Below are positions 13,914 through 30,204 of a stretch of DNA of 64,000 nucleotides, one piece after another (the first letter of the stretch is position 1; the number at the start of each line of letters is the position of its first letter). This DNA comes from Ascidia mentula. Its lineage: Eukaryota > Chordata > Ascidiacea > Phlebobranchia > Ascidiidae. The notes under the pieces are model-generated. The model saw only the letters and a list, made by a program, of their open reading frames with translations, was not told the DNA's origin and searched no databases. The DNA lies in the NCBI GenBank assembly GCA_947561715.1, contig OX387200.1:10542501-10606500 (forward strand), in the 5' to 3' direction. Position numbers and translations under genes: made by a program.

Positions 13914-16298
13914 GTATTTTCAACTCATTTAGATTTTACAAAAAACAATTATCTGAGCTTTGAAAAAACAACATTCGGTACCCAAGATTGGAAAAATGTC
14001 GTGCTTTTGAAAATGTATTAGTAATCTGCGCAATACAATCAATGATGGCAGAAAAAAATACACTGCCTAATTACCAACTTTCCAACATGGCATGTATCTA
14101 AATCTAAAAGGGGACTGTGTCATCGAAAATCATATAGGATCGCATGGACAAAAATATTATTCTCCATGCACAATAATGTTCCATGCAGTTACAAATAAAT
14201 TTATTGGTAAACAAGGAAAAAATAAAACTGAAATATTTTCAACAATAAACCCTTTTTTGAAACTATTTACACAAAAATGTAACACTTGATTTTGATTGAA
14301 TTTGTTGGTCACAAAAGTTTGTTTACTGCTACACAGTGCATAAGCAATCCAGGGGCAATCAAAGTTTTATGAAAGTTTACAATACACAGATCATTAAAAG
14401 GGTCTCATTGATTTTATTATTGCACATACCGATGATATAAAAACCTTAAGTAGAAATACAACTGCTGGTCTAAACAATTTACCAATCATCCATGTAACAA
14501 ACATTGATGGATGGAATCACCAAACAGCAAATTCATGTTTCTATTTCCTTGGCACTTCAGCAAGCATTTTTACCGTTTGTTCGTTACCCTATTTGAGTGA
14601 AATTGACTGAGTCCTGACAAGAAACGTATTGCTAACTTTAACGTAACGCTGCACTAATGCGGGTAAAAGGCGATCACTATGGATCGAACATCGAAAAATA
14701 ATTTGCTTTGGATAGAAACCAACTTTGTCTTACTTCGTTGCCGAAAATTAATTCAACACATAATTTGCAAAAAATAACAACACAATACTAATGTGGAGTA
14801 GACTTGTTGCCTGCATCGGAGAGGCCACATCAACAATCTGAAGAAATATGGATCAGAAAAGAAACGCTTTTTTATAGTGTTAAGATAGAGAAATAATGTT
14901 TCTCCAATTATGCATGTGTGGAAATGGAATAGAGCAATTTTGTTCATGATATGCGGACTCCGGGCCAGATAAACAATTTCTCACAGGGGAGAATGGTGAT
15001 TACTATCCAAAACTCACCATGACGCATCAACGGTGATTTTATCGTCAGGCGAATCATACGCCTGCGCCAGACAAGGCACAGCAGTGATAAACGACAATCA
15101 ATGTTAAAACCTTTTGTCTACCACCGGAACCGGCACCCAGCTGCTACTGTTATAACAAAATCTCCTCATGTGGAGCAGGAGAACACGATTAATCCGAATT
15201 CGCCTAATCCGTACGAAGCTGGAGGTAGGCTACATTTGAGTTGTAATATCTTTTTGACAAAAATCTTTATCTATTTCGGATAAAAGATGCTCTTTTGACA
15301 TTTCGTGATCTGTATATTAATTGGGTGGTCCAGGCCTCAACTTTGCATTCATACACCAAATCAAGTTTCTTATGCACGTTTTAATTGTTCCCAAAACCTT
15401 TGCCGGTACGCCGTTCCGGTAAGAATTCAGCTACTGGTGTGGCCCAAATAGTTGTGAAAAATTTAAATTTAGTAAACTTATTCTAGTAAACATATTTAAG
15501 ATATCACCTATAACTACACAACGGCTTAATTTTTCCTGTGTATTCAATAGTTCCGGTAAGAATTTTGCTTTAAATCCTGGTAATCTAGGCGTAAGGTTAC
15601 AGTGCGTTTTTGATCTTTGGGTTACAAAGATGACTTGACAGTCGGACAAACTGGGTTCTGCTGCATTTACAACTAAAAATGTTGTAATTTAACCGACAAA
15701 GAACGCAACATTCATGGCAGCATTGGAGACTTCTTTCAGGACTCCAGTGCAGTATTGTGTCCGTTGCAATGCATTTATTTTATAGTTGCATGATTTCCGG
15801 TCTATATAATTAAACATAACTTTGAACGTTTAGAACAAACTTGATCGCAAATATACCTCGACGTGTTTCCCCGGCCAATACAATCTAACAAAGCCGTCCC
15901 GGATCATGTGCACATCTATATACAACTCTGGTGTGATGCAAAGAATATCCTGTTCCGTTTTGTGAAACATTTTATTCTGTTTCAACGACGATGCTTAGAA
16001 GTCTTACACAAAAAATGATATGACTGGTTAAAAAAAACAGCTGTCGGAAATTTCCTACAACAAACAAACAACATCAAGAAATACATGTCACATTTACAGA
16101 GAAAAGGATTACACTTTTAAGGGCACATGTTAACTTCCATAGGCTTTAGAAATGAAACCTCAAAATTTCAGCTACACAAAACCGTATGAAACAAAAGCAT
16201 GTGGGTTTGAAATGAATATTTAGACATAGTAAAGTGTTCTGCACAAGTTTTTGTACTCTGTACCATAATTTGCTAAATAGGTAATGGACATCAGGCCA
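13914..16298. other. intergenic region between PPP2R5 and MEMO1
   Basis: It includes the promoter side of the B56 gene and the 3' side of MEMO1. I see no recognisable protein. A 14-bp direct repeat, TTCCGGTAAGAATT, occurs at about 15413 and 15549, which hints at an old mobile element without clear ends. One isolated candidate exon (15101 onwards, + strand) is listed separately. Confidence 0.45.
15101..15223 (+). other. orphan candidate first exon
   Basis: An ATG opens a frame of about 41 codons (MLKPFVYHRNRHPAATVITK..., ending ...NPYEAGG) that runs into a good donor, GAG|GTAGGC, at about 15223. The composition (Asn, Pro and Ser) looks like a disordered N-terminus. I could not find a downstream exon on the + strand before MEMO1 begins on the other strand, so this may be chance or a 5' exon of a distant transcript. 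Confidence 0.2.
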
Positions 16299-18364
16299 TC
16301 ATAAGACAACAAGTGAACCAGCTGCATAACTCACAGAACTGTCATCAGTACTCTGACATTTGCTTGACTGTTTGTAGTCAAGAAACTTAAATTGTAGTTG
16401 AATACCATTACTACTCAGCAAGTGTTTCACAGCCTGTAATAACAAAGTTCTTTTAACACTGTTTAATTTATATACTGTATGTCACTTACATTGAGCATGA
16501 CTCCAATTGGGTGCCTACCGCAAATAGTGTTTTTGTATTTCTGTAAATATTCATGAAATCCATCAGGGTCAAGCTGCTCAATAAGTCTCATGCCCTGTTT
16601 ATAATAAATCAATCCTGTTTGATTGCAAAGTGTTGTTAGTATTCAGACGCAAAATTTTTCCCTACCTCACTGTCCAAAGCTTCAATAGATTTATGTATTT
16701 CACCATGTTTTGAGTCATAATGAGTATATCTAAATCGCCGACCTGTGCAAATGTCAATAATTGGTTCATACAACAATTACCAATCAACAGGGTTAATGCT
16801 ACATACATACCCCAATGGCAAAAGTCAGATGATATCACAAACACATTTTTTGGATCACGGAGGTATTCACTCAACAACTTTCCGTATTCTTGCTCCTTGG
16901 CTTGATTTAGGCTTCCAACAAGTATGGGAACAATGGTGAAGCTTCCATGTTTGCTATGCAATGTTAAATATATAACAAACAAGTTTTATTTGTATCATCA
17001 CCAAAGTAGAAAATTTAGATAGTATTTCTTGAAGCGTTTTCATTGCAGAAAACAATTTGCAAAACAAACATTTAGGGTGGACAGAAATTTTTTTGGTGTT
17101 TTTTTAAACATACTTTAATTAAGGTTAAATTGTGTGGTTTCATGTAACAATATGCTTTTGTTTGTCATGTAACAAGACTGTTGTTCACGGTTGTAGAGCA
17201 TGTTTTTGGGCCTTTTGTAAAATGCAAGAATATTTTTTTTAATTGTGAATTAGCAATTTCATAGCATGCATATTCAGAAGTTGATGGGGAATCTGACAAC
17301 ATGAAATGGTAGAGCAAAAGTATTTTAAAACAACAGTGGAATGTTGTACCATTTGGTTAAAAAAATGTATTTTTGTAAGTGAAGGTCAAATATTCCGGTC
17401 CTTATTTTTTGGCTCAAACAACATTTAATGCAGGCCTTATCCACTTATTGCTAACAAAGTTTGTTTGCCATTCTGACATGACAAAATAGGTCATCATGTA
17501 GACAATTGTGGAATCTAGCATCATTAAAGGTAAATGGCATTCCTTTTCAGTCATCTATATTATTGCTCTAGCCCTGCCTATAAACATACAACTTGTGCCA
17601 TACTAAAAATTTAGGGACTGTTTCAAAATCAGTGAAAAGGATTACCACCTTTCCATAACTTTGGCTATGTATGGTAGTTGCATTTCAATGCTGTGTTCTT
17701 CCTCATCTGTCTGCATGTTCATTGTCTCAAACTTGCCAGTATCATGAAGGTCCTTGTAAACTTTTTCAAATACAGCAACTGTCACAAAAATAATTAAAAA
17801 AACAAAAGGAACTTACTTGCTTGGTCAATTGTAAGATCATACAGTGGTGTTTTGTATGTAGCAGCAGAAGACAGTGCACATTCTTGAAGATACACATGAT
17901 GGGAAGGTCCAAGAATAAATATTCTTTGCCTGGTGAAATGTTGAACATTTGATTCAAACACCACTCTAATTATGACACAAAATCTTACACTTGAGATGGT
18001 ATAATTTGTTTGTAGGCATGAGCTGCACATGATCCACAATAAGAATATCCAGCATGTGGTGATATTATTACTTTTGCTGGACAGTGGTGGGATGAATTGG
18101 CATCTGAAAGCCATTGTCCAAGCTGTTTGCTTAGTTGACTACCTATAAACAAATGCCAATAAGTTTTTTTCAAAATATAGGAGCAATCTACAGTGAAACA
18201 AAAACTTAGCATATGGATGGTTCATTTCTAACATTCACTTCACCAAACATGTTATTTTCCCCTCTAAGAGGGCCCTAACCAATGTAATTTTGTTGCCTCA
18301 AGAAAAATTACTTACCAGAGTTAGAGTACCATGTTCCAGCATGGGTGGCTCTTCTTTTGGTCAT
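16299..18364 (-). CDS. MEMO1: MEMO1 family protein
   Basis: MEMO1 is a metal-binding protein related to LigB-type extradiol dioxygenases. In animals it links ErbB receptor signalling to cell motility and is involved in iron and copper handling. About eight exons on the - strand can be traced. They encode [17 protein letters not shown] (18364-18316), the block [20 protein letters not shown] (about 18143-17990), then [20 protein letters not shown] and [10 protein letters not shown] (about 17940-17820). [14 protein letters not shown] follows (about 17778-17645), then [20 protein letters not shown] and [12 protein letters not shown] (about 16955-16812), [15 protein letters not shown] (about 16744-16668), [13 protein letters not shown] (about 16604-16491), and the C-terminal [15 protein letters not shown] (from about 16435). 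The conserved His and Cys of the putative active site ([19 protein letters not shown]) are all present. Length is close to the usual 297 residues. The start lacks only the first few vertebrate residues. Confidence 0.95.
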
Positions 18365-19591
18365 AATTACCAACACAAGCAGCGCTATTGAAGAAATTCA
18401 ACTCAAGCAGATATAATATTAAACCTGACATATTTAACAAAACATAAGATTAGAAAAATGAAGACAAAAAGCACCAAAAACAGAAATTTTCGTTTAGACG
18501 AAGAAAACGTCTGGAGTTAACGGCAACTTGCGCGTTAGCCTCTAATCAGATTATTCGCGGTGTGGTGCAAATGACAGGGCAATGCAAGTACCTAAAGTAA
18601 GGGCACGGGGGTACCTATACCTACGTCTGTGACCTCACAAAGAGATTGGCAGCAGTAAAAAAAAGTGACAAAAAATGACCGTTATCATTTCAGAAATAAC
18701 AAAAGAAAATGTGAAATTTTGTCATGCACCACTGCACATAATAATTGCACATTGCGAATGCAGCCTGGCGCCTGTCGAATAGAGAGACAACATCTTTTTT
18801 GAATACATATCTGCACCAATACAATCGGTTCTTTTCTATGGTGCCACAATGCACTTGCACTGAACTACATACTATACAGTTACAGCACGATGATTAGTTT
18901 AAAGGAGCAGCGACATGTTTAATAAAACGTTTCAAAGGTAGCCCAAGTAACGCACCTTTTTCATAGGTCTAACACCGCATGTCATATTCCACCAAGTTCT
19001 TGACTGCATTAAACCTGGAAGTTGTCGTTCCGCAATATGCAATCGTGTGTAGTGGTGCGTGACAAATAGGTTTTTTTTTCTCGCCAAAATGACAACGGTA
19101 GAAATTGTTTGCAAAAAATGCATGTGCGCCTGGGCTCCGGGGTCGAGAAACAGACTTTGTTGCGCATGAGCGATTGTATCAAGAGAGCAACAAACCTAGA
19201 AAAAGCAATAAATGGAATTCTTATTGATGGTAGTTGCACACTTTTGCCCAAATAGGCTATTACTTTTATTCCTGTGTTCTGTTCATTATGTATTAGACTG
19301 TTGAAACCTTTGCAATGTTTATCAACATGTTCTATTTTAGGTGTTTACCATATCACATGCCGCACGTGCCATACTAGTAGGCCACTTTATATGTGATGTG
19401 GTGGCTACACAAACTATAAGCTACCTAATTGCAAACGCAACACGGATGTGATTGGAACTTCACGGACACTCTACAACGGTGGCAGCAGCGGAAAGACAGC
19501 CTTAATAGAACATTTTTACTGCCAGGATTAGGAATAGCCACCAACCTTCGAAACGCATATACAACGACAGTTTGTTTTTAGTGGTGCGTCT
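18365..19591. other. non-coding region upstream of MEMO1
   Basis: No gene is recognised. At about 18487-18536 lies a segment (AAATTTTCGTTT... then TTAAC.GCAACT.GCGC) that is similar to one at about 43868-43922, so both belong to a dispersed repeat family of unknown type. The rest probably includes the MEMO1 promoter. Confidence 0.4.
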
Positions 19592-19597
19592 GAAAAC

Positions 19598-20614
19598 TAT
19601 GGGCGACCAGAAGGGTCATAATTCGTCTGAATCAACCCTTTGCTTATTTAACCAACATGTTACTTTTTTGACTAACATGTTGCTTATTAAGCAACGTGTT
19701 ACCTGGCGCCATAAGGGTCCAAATTCACACGTTGCTTATTCAAGCAACATGTTGGTTAAATAAGCAGCATGTTCCTTAACAAGCAACATGTTGATTAAAT
19801 AAGCATGGCGACCGTGGTCGGCCAAAATGGTCAACCGCGGTCGGCCAAAAAGGTTGTGTAAATATAGGCTAACGAACATGTAGATTATTTAACGACCGTC
19901 TTCATTCTGACTCTTCTGGCGCGCTTTGTTACGCAACCTTTAACCCTGCATTCTCAACCTGAACATGCAATAAAGTCGACGTCATGGCATTTAAATTGCT
20001 CATGAACTACAATGACCTGTAAAGTTACAGTTGTTCATGTTGCTACAGTACAAGTAGCAATTGTATATACTGAATTACCATGATCTTTGAACAAGTGCTC
20101 CATTATTGTTTCCCGATCGCGCCTCATCCATTAGCCGTCGAACTTTTCTCCGAAAATTCACTTTAAAAGTAGGCTAATACACACCTTTAACTAAAATACA
20201 ACGAGATACACAGGGAAATTAACCAGACCTTGTTAAGTAGGTTTTATAATGTGATGAGGACATGCATTAAAATGATTACAGTTCAACATCAAAAAAAGTT
20301 TCCCGCGAAACGGGAAAGGAAAAGCGTGGTCTTTTAAATCCGCTAAATAATGTCATTTTCCCACTAGGGTTAAGGTTGTGTAACAAAGCGCGCCAGAAGA
20401 GTCAGAACGAAGACGTTCGTTAAATAATCAACATGTCCGTTATTTAAGCAACATGTTGTTTAGGCAGACATTTGAGCCTTTTGGCCTACCACGGTCACCT
20501 TTCAGCAACGTAACTTTTAACATGTTACTTATTTAAGGAAGTAAAATGTTGGTTAAATACGCAGCGTGTTGATTCAGACGAATTATGACCCTTCTGCTGT
20601 TCTGGCCGCCCACA
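19598..20614. mobile_element. fold-back (inverted-repeat) MITE
   Basis: A 1,017-bp element has long inverted arms, roughly 19598-19945 and 20365-20614. The tips are TATGGGCGACCAGAAGG on the left and the complement of GGCCGCCCACA on the right. The stretch AGAAGGGTCATAATTCGTCT occurs in both arms in opposite orientation. The 6-bp direct repeat GAAAAC lies at 19592-19597 and 20615-20620 and is best read as a target-site duplication. The arms are filled with many copies of the palindromic motif AGCAACATGTTG(G/A)TTAAATAAGC. The inner ends match as GGTTGTGTAACAAAGCGCGC-like sequence. No coding capacity is seen, so the element is non-autonomous; I cannot name its superfamily. Confidence 0.8.
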
Positions 20615-20620
20615 GAAAAC

Positions 20621-21531
20621 CGGATAATCCTAATGGTTAGCTACGCTCGCGATTTTTCGGAGAGAGACTTCTGTCAAGGTTAGGGTTTAGATTAGGGTAA
20701 GAATTGGTCTAGACTGTAGGCTAGAGTTAGACTAACCCTGGGTAACCTGTGAATTAACGTAAATGGCCAACATGTCCCATTAACTTTCATGGTCTATGTA
20801 AACGCACACCTGCCAGCTTTTGCCTCTAAACGAAAACAAACGACTACGTAATAGTATATAAGTTTCCCTGAAGACATCTATCAGTGCGCCATGTCTGATA
20901 AAAATACAAGCATATTTAGATTAGAAAACTAAGCATGCAATTCAATCAGAAAAAAGCACTCGTGTTTGCCAAGACACAGCGGCTAGTCTAGATATTCTAA
21001 TAGAAAAGTTTTTAGAAAAAGTCTATTTAGGGTACAAATAAAATAAGTACCACATAACGGTTTTATCGGGTTTCCATTATTTGCAACGCCTAAAATGTGG
21101 AAGAGCTTGTCATTAATGACTGTCAAAAACGGTGAATTTAAAACTAGCCTCCTATGAACCGTTTTGTTTCACTCTGAACCAATAGTGGTTTATTAACTGC
21201 CCTTGACAAGGAAAATACATAGTATTGGTTTAGATGTGATTACATTTTCAATACGCATGTTCCTCCAATAATAACAAAGTAACATAGTTTATGGGCCTTT
21301 TACATTTATTTGCAGGTTGTACACGACAAAAGTGTGCACTATAGTGACATAGTTAATATCATGTACATTCACAAAACCAATTACAACTCCTTGGGAGGAA
21401 CAGAATAAAAATTAATTAAAATTCACCAACACTGTAACAAGATTGCACCACAAATACTTTGCACGTTTGATCGTCAATATTTACACAGGAACTAAAAGGT
21501 GACTCGTAAAACGTGTCTCTTACAAACAAAG
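20621..21531. other. intergenic region with degenerate TTAGGG-like stretch
   Basis: No gene is seen. At about 20680-20700 there is a short GGTTAGGGTTTAGATTAGGG run that resembles telomeric repeat but is too short and imperfect to be called an interstitial telomere. The stretch ends at the stop codon of the phospho-lyase gene. Confidence 0.4.
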
Positions 21532-26514
<4,983 letters not shown>

Positions 26515-26616
26515 TGTATCCAAATACTGTGCGGTAGCGATTGTGTGGGCGCAAGTCTTAACAAACTTGGTCAGCGACGATCCTGCTCCTCTGTCAACTT
26601 GAGACCAAAGCGCCAC

Positions 26617-27238
26617 ACTTTATTTGTCGAGAGGCTTTTTGAACCGTTTCTGGATAAGCGCACACTGGGAGGATGCGCGAAATTCGCGCAATACAATTGC
26701 AGACATAATGCAACCACGAGTCGCACGCGCTTCTCATTTTTTCGCGTATCCGGAAACTTTCTGTTATGTATTTGTTACTGCCAAATGAGAATTTTATGAT
26801 TAAACATTTTTTGGGTCTGATTATGGAAATATTTAATATACCATCAATTAGCCTACTACTGCAATCTTATTGAGAGCGCCACGGTTATTACCTACCTTGT
26901 TATACTGAAGCAAACTTTCGGTAGACGTAATTGTTAAAAATAAAAATAAAAAACACAATACATTTGCGCTCAAAATCGCTTTTCATGTGCCTTGCAATGG
27001 ACGTAATGTTTGGTTTCATTTTGCGAAAACATTGTTGATTGTAGACTATTGTCATTCATGCAGAATCCAAAATTTATTTGTTGAAACATATGTTCCGCAT
27101 CATTGAATAGCATTTCACAGCAATGTTTACACTACACATTTAAGTTTCTTTTGGGTTTATTTCATAGCACTAGCACGTTACATTATTTTGCAAAATGATT
27201 CATTTAACAACTATTTCGCATTCATACCACCACAGAAG
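26617..27238. other. upstream region of the phospho-lyase gene
   Basis: AT-rich, no coding region or repeat recognised. It extends to the outer edge of the TIR-bearing element and probably contains the promoter of the - strand gene. Confidence 0.4.
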
Positions 27239-27441
27239 TCAGAATGACCTGAAACACAGGTCTTTTTGCGCTTTTTTCTTTGCCGGTGACGTCACTTTCA
27301 ATCAAGTGCCAAACCACTTTCCGCTCCATAGAATTATTTTTTTATTTCAGTATCTGTCAAGGATTGAGTGCCGAATGGCGTGATAAAAATCGGTGGACAT
27401 CCCACGTATTCCATCTGAATGACCTGAAACACTGGTCTTTT
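27239..27441. repeat. left terminal inverted repeat of the 27-30 kb element
   Basis: Matches 30005-30204 in inverted orientation over about 200 bp with only scattered differences by eye. It starts TCAGAATGACC and includes a CRE-like palindrome, TGACGTCA, at about 27288. It contains one full subunit and the start of a second (TGAATGACCTGAAACACTGG at about 27414). Confidence 0.85.
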
Positions 27442-27721
27442 CGCACGTTATAACTCGATCAGTTTTCCTCGCATACTCGTCACTGACCAACAGACTTTGT
27501 TTAGGAATGCTGCAAATATGAATTGGCTTTTGTTTAGTAGTTACCTGTCTGTTTTGTTTGTGGACTGGCTAGTCGATTGATGGTTTTTCCCCTTTCGCGA
27601 AACCATCAATAAAATTCTTTTTTGAAAGGTGTTAGACTGAAAACGAAGAAAGTGATACATATATATATATATTTGTAAAGGAATATAAAAATTTAATTTC
27701 CTTTTTTTTGTTAATTTCTCA

Positions 27722-28000
27722 TCAAGAAGAATCTCCGACCAGTTTTGCCGTAACTCGGGCAATTAGTTGCCTATTGGAGTAAAGTAGCATCGCCTCTGTT
27801 TCGGAGAAAGGAAAAACTTGTATTCCTTGACCACCAGTTGACCCAACAGTTTCAATGCCCACAATATTTATCTTTGAACCCTTATTAAATCCATATATCG
27901 GTGCTGTCCTTGACTTTAACAAAGAGATGTAAATTTCACAGGGGGCGATTATTTTATTCGAGGCACTAAGAGTCTCCACTAATACCGGTCAATAACTACA
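27722..28000 (-). CDS. unrecognised short ORF at the left end of the TIR element
   Basis: An intact frame of about 88 codons, from about 27990 (PVLVETLSASNKIIAPCEIY) to the stop at 27722. It has an ordinary, non-repetitive composition and alternating hydrophobic pattern (YGFNKGSKINIVGIETVGS) that suggests beta structure. It lies downstream of the LINE-like segment on the same strand, about 280 bp inside the left inverted repeat. I do not recognise its family. Its conserved-looking coding character makes it more than a chance frame. Confidence 0.35.
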
Positions 28001-28389
28001 AATAAACAATAAGACACCAAGTATGAGTACGCAAATAAACGAGTGTCGGAAAATAAACAGTAACATAACAAGAACAAGTACATAAGAAAGGAATATCGGA
28101 CATTAAAAAGAGATATATAATACCACAACAAGTACGAGTACGCAAAAAAAATGTTAACGAGCACTGGCACAGAGTGGCCAAATGGATATTACAATAAGGT
28201 CCACAGGTGGGCGCTGAGGCGAGGTTTTGCCTATATTGCCGGGAGATGTAACTTAGGTTGATATTCATGTAGTTACAATTTACAATATATACAATACACA
28301 ACATGCAATAACGTGGTCAGAGCTTTTTCGGATGTGTCACCCGGGAGAGGTTTTTACGGTTTATTGGTTGGGTATGGTGTAAACAACTT

Positions 28390-28760
28390 CAGCGAAGACT
28401 TCCTGGGAAAAGGGTTGCCCCTGTTCCATTGGATAGCTAGCTTAAAGTATACAAAAGTTTTGAAGGATGAAACCAAATGCCGGAAAATGTCGTTGATGGG
28501 TCGTATGTATTGTTTAATTCTGTTCCGTGTTTTCCAAACAGTGTGTGTAAGTGAGGTGTTGAGGAATGCTGCTAGTGTTTTCGTGTAAGGTGTTGTGTTG
28601 TGAAGTTGTGGAAAGGCGATGTGTAAAGATGTGTCGAATAGAGAAGAATTTGAGTTTTGCCGGATGTGGAAAAGAAGTTCCTTGGGGGTAGAAATAGGAA
28701 GGCCGTGGATGTCTTGAAGCTCGAGTACAGGACTGTGGAGGCGTGAGGGTACCAGTTGGG
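28390..28760 (-). pseudogene. LINE ORF2-like linker and C-terminal tail
   Basis: A - strand frame reads LELQDIHGLPISTPKELLFH, like the linker that precedes the reverse transcriptase in LINEs. About 50 residues later come NTSLTHTVWKTRNRIKQY and FKTFVYFKLAIQWNRG, like the W..RN region after the reverse transcriptase. The reverse transcriptase core that should lie between them is absent. This is family resemblance by eye only. Confidence 0.4.
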
Positions 28761-28950
28761 AGTAAGAAGTTTATTAGTTATATTTTTAAAGTGGGCGTCG
28801 GAGGAAAGATAACTTAGAATAAAAGAATAGGATTTAGAAAGGTAAAGAGAATTTAGTTTTTTTTTTGATAGATTGGAAAGAACGGAAGTTTTCAGAAGAG
28901 GGGTTGTCGTTGAGAATTTGGATGGCGGTGTCGAGTTGTTGCTGTAGGGT

Positions 28951-29290
28951 TTAGGTTTGGTCTCGGGATTGTTGAGCCAGGCGTTTCGAGTGAGATTTTA
29001 TCAAAGATTTAAATTTAAATTTAAGAGTCAACCAAAGTCCATTGGGGTTAGAGTGGAAAGGAGCAAGAGTTTGCCATAGAGGGTAGAAGCGGTGAAAGTT
29101 GAGAATGTAGTGATTTGTGCCGGAGGGTGCGTATATATTACCTAAGTGAAAGGTGTGGGTCAGGGTTGAAATGTCGGCCACAATGGTGCGACCGTCAGAG
29201 TCAGAAACGGAATTAAGAATTCGAAGATTGTAGGAGTTTAGAAGAACTGCGACAACCCCGCAGACTGGGCCTTTTAGAGGTACGTTTAAA
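28951..29290 (-). pseudogene. LINE-type AP endonuclease fragment
   Basis: The - strand frame reads CGVVAVLLNSYNLRIL, then SDSDGRTIVADIS, then FHLGNIYAPSGTNHY. This is the pattern of the apurinic endonuclease domain of non-LTR retrotransposons (G.aVLl.., D..GR.vv..i, f.l.NiYAPs). Only this central part is recognisable. The frame ends at 28951, after which similar-looking LINE linker sequence continues in another frame. It lies inside the element with terminal inverted repeats and is not expected to be functional. Confidence 0.6.
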
Positions 29291-29536
29291 GAGGAAAGGT
29301 ACTGGAACAGGGCTTGGACGAGACCGTTACCATCAAGGGGGCAAATCTTTAAATATGACGCAATTATGTGAAATTAAAACGAGAGAACAAAAAATAAATA
29401 AGCACGGGACAAAATGGTGCATGTATGGTTGAATAAAAAATATTAAAAATCATCTGTTATTACTGCTTCACAACTGCACACTATTTTCTCTCGGATCCCG
29501 ACGCAAGGTTATAACATGTTCCGCAAGTACATGCTG

Positions 29537-29893
29537 TCAAGAGTCGCATACATTCAATGTTAAGACGGCGTGAAGGGTTGAGGTAAGCCTCTTCTGGGGC
29601 CCAGTTACCACATCTGCACTCAAGGTGTAAGTTGCCACAAAGGCATTTAATACTCCGCCTGTTGTGTACGATGTAATGCAGCAGGGTGTCTTTTTCGGCT
29701 TTGGGGTGGTTGGACTTGTCTTCCGTTTGCGGGGGCGAACTTCCGTGATTCCTTCGTTGAGGTTTGGCTTGGGGATGGAAGTTGCTGATGGGTGTGGTTG
29801 CACGCTGTTGGTTTGGGTTGGGGCTGTGTTAGCCAACACTGGCTTCGGCATATTGTGAAGCACCGCCTTTGGTGTCTTCAGTTGGCCTTGCAC
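29537..29893 (-). CDS. Pro/Lys-rich ORF inside the TIR element
   Basis: An open frame of 118 codons rich in Pro, Thr, Lys and Asn (for example RPRKRKTSPTTPKPKKTPCC). It starts just inside the right inverted repeat and precedes the endonuclease-like segment on the same strand, the position where LINEs carry ORF1 or the N-terminus of ORF2. I do not recognise a domain, and low-complexity composition alone could explain it. Confidence 0.35.
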   Translation of the reverse strand: MQGQLKTPKAVLHNMPKPVLANTAPTQTNSVQPHPSATSIPKPNLNEGITEVRPRKRKTSPTTPKPKKTPCCITSYTTGGVLNAFVATYTLSADVVTGPQKRLTSTLHAVLTLNVCDS

Positions 29894-29906
29894 GAGTACC
29901 GTTGTA

Positions 29907-30204
29907 GCGCTAGAGATTTAAAAAATAATTCTATGGAGCGGAAAGTGGTTTGGCACTTGATTGAATGTAACGTTACCGGCAAAGCAAACAGCGGAAAAAG
30001 ACTCGCGTTTTAGGTCGTTATGATGGAATACGTGCGATCTCTACCGATCTTTATTACTTTCACGCTATTCGGCACCCAATCCTTGACAGATACTGAAATA
30101 AAAAAATAATTCTATGAAGCGGAAAGTAGTTTGACACTTGATTGAAAGTGACGTCACCGGCAAAGAAAAAAGCGCAAAAAGACCCGTGTTTTAGGTCGTT
30201 CTGA
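29907..30204. repeat. right terminal inverted repeat of the 27-30 kb element
   Basis: Holds two tandem copies of the terminal unit. Both contain ATTCTATG.AGCGGAAAGT, ACTTGATTGAA.GT and TTTTAGGTCGTT. The outer copy (about 30090-30204) is closer to the left end of the element than the inner copy, which suggests the two subunits diverged before insertion. Confidence 0.8.

Larger units (their letters stand above)
27239..30204 (-). mobile_element. TIR-bearing element with LINE-like ORF remnants
   Basis: The first 200 bp or so (27239-27441) recur as the reverse complement at the other end (about 30005-30204), with tips TCAGAATGACCTGAAACAC and TCAGAACGACCTAAAACAC. Each end is built from a roughly 180-bp unit that begins with a small hairpin (GACCTGAAACACAGGTC), followed by TTTGCCGGTGACGTCACTTT. 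The right end carries two full units (about 29907-30020 and 30090-30204); the second unit on the left is cut short. No target duplication could be recognised. All cargo reads on the - strand. From the right it is a Pro/Thr/Lys-rich frame (29893-29537), then a segment like a LINE AP-endonuclease (about 29290-28951). Next come a pre-RT-like linker and a VWKTRNR tail-like segment (about 28750-28400), then a short intact frame near the left end. No reverse transcriptase core is seen. Confidence 0.7.

Noticed and set aside
20675-20705. Interstitial telomeric repeat
   Set aside because: Only about three imperfect TTAGGG-like units; too little to distinguish from chance.
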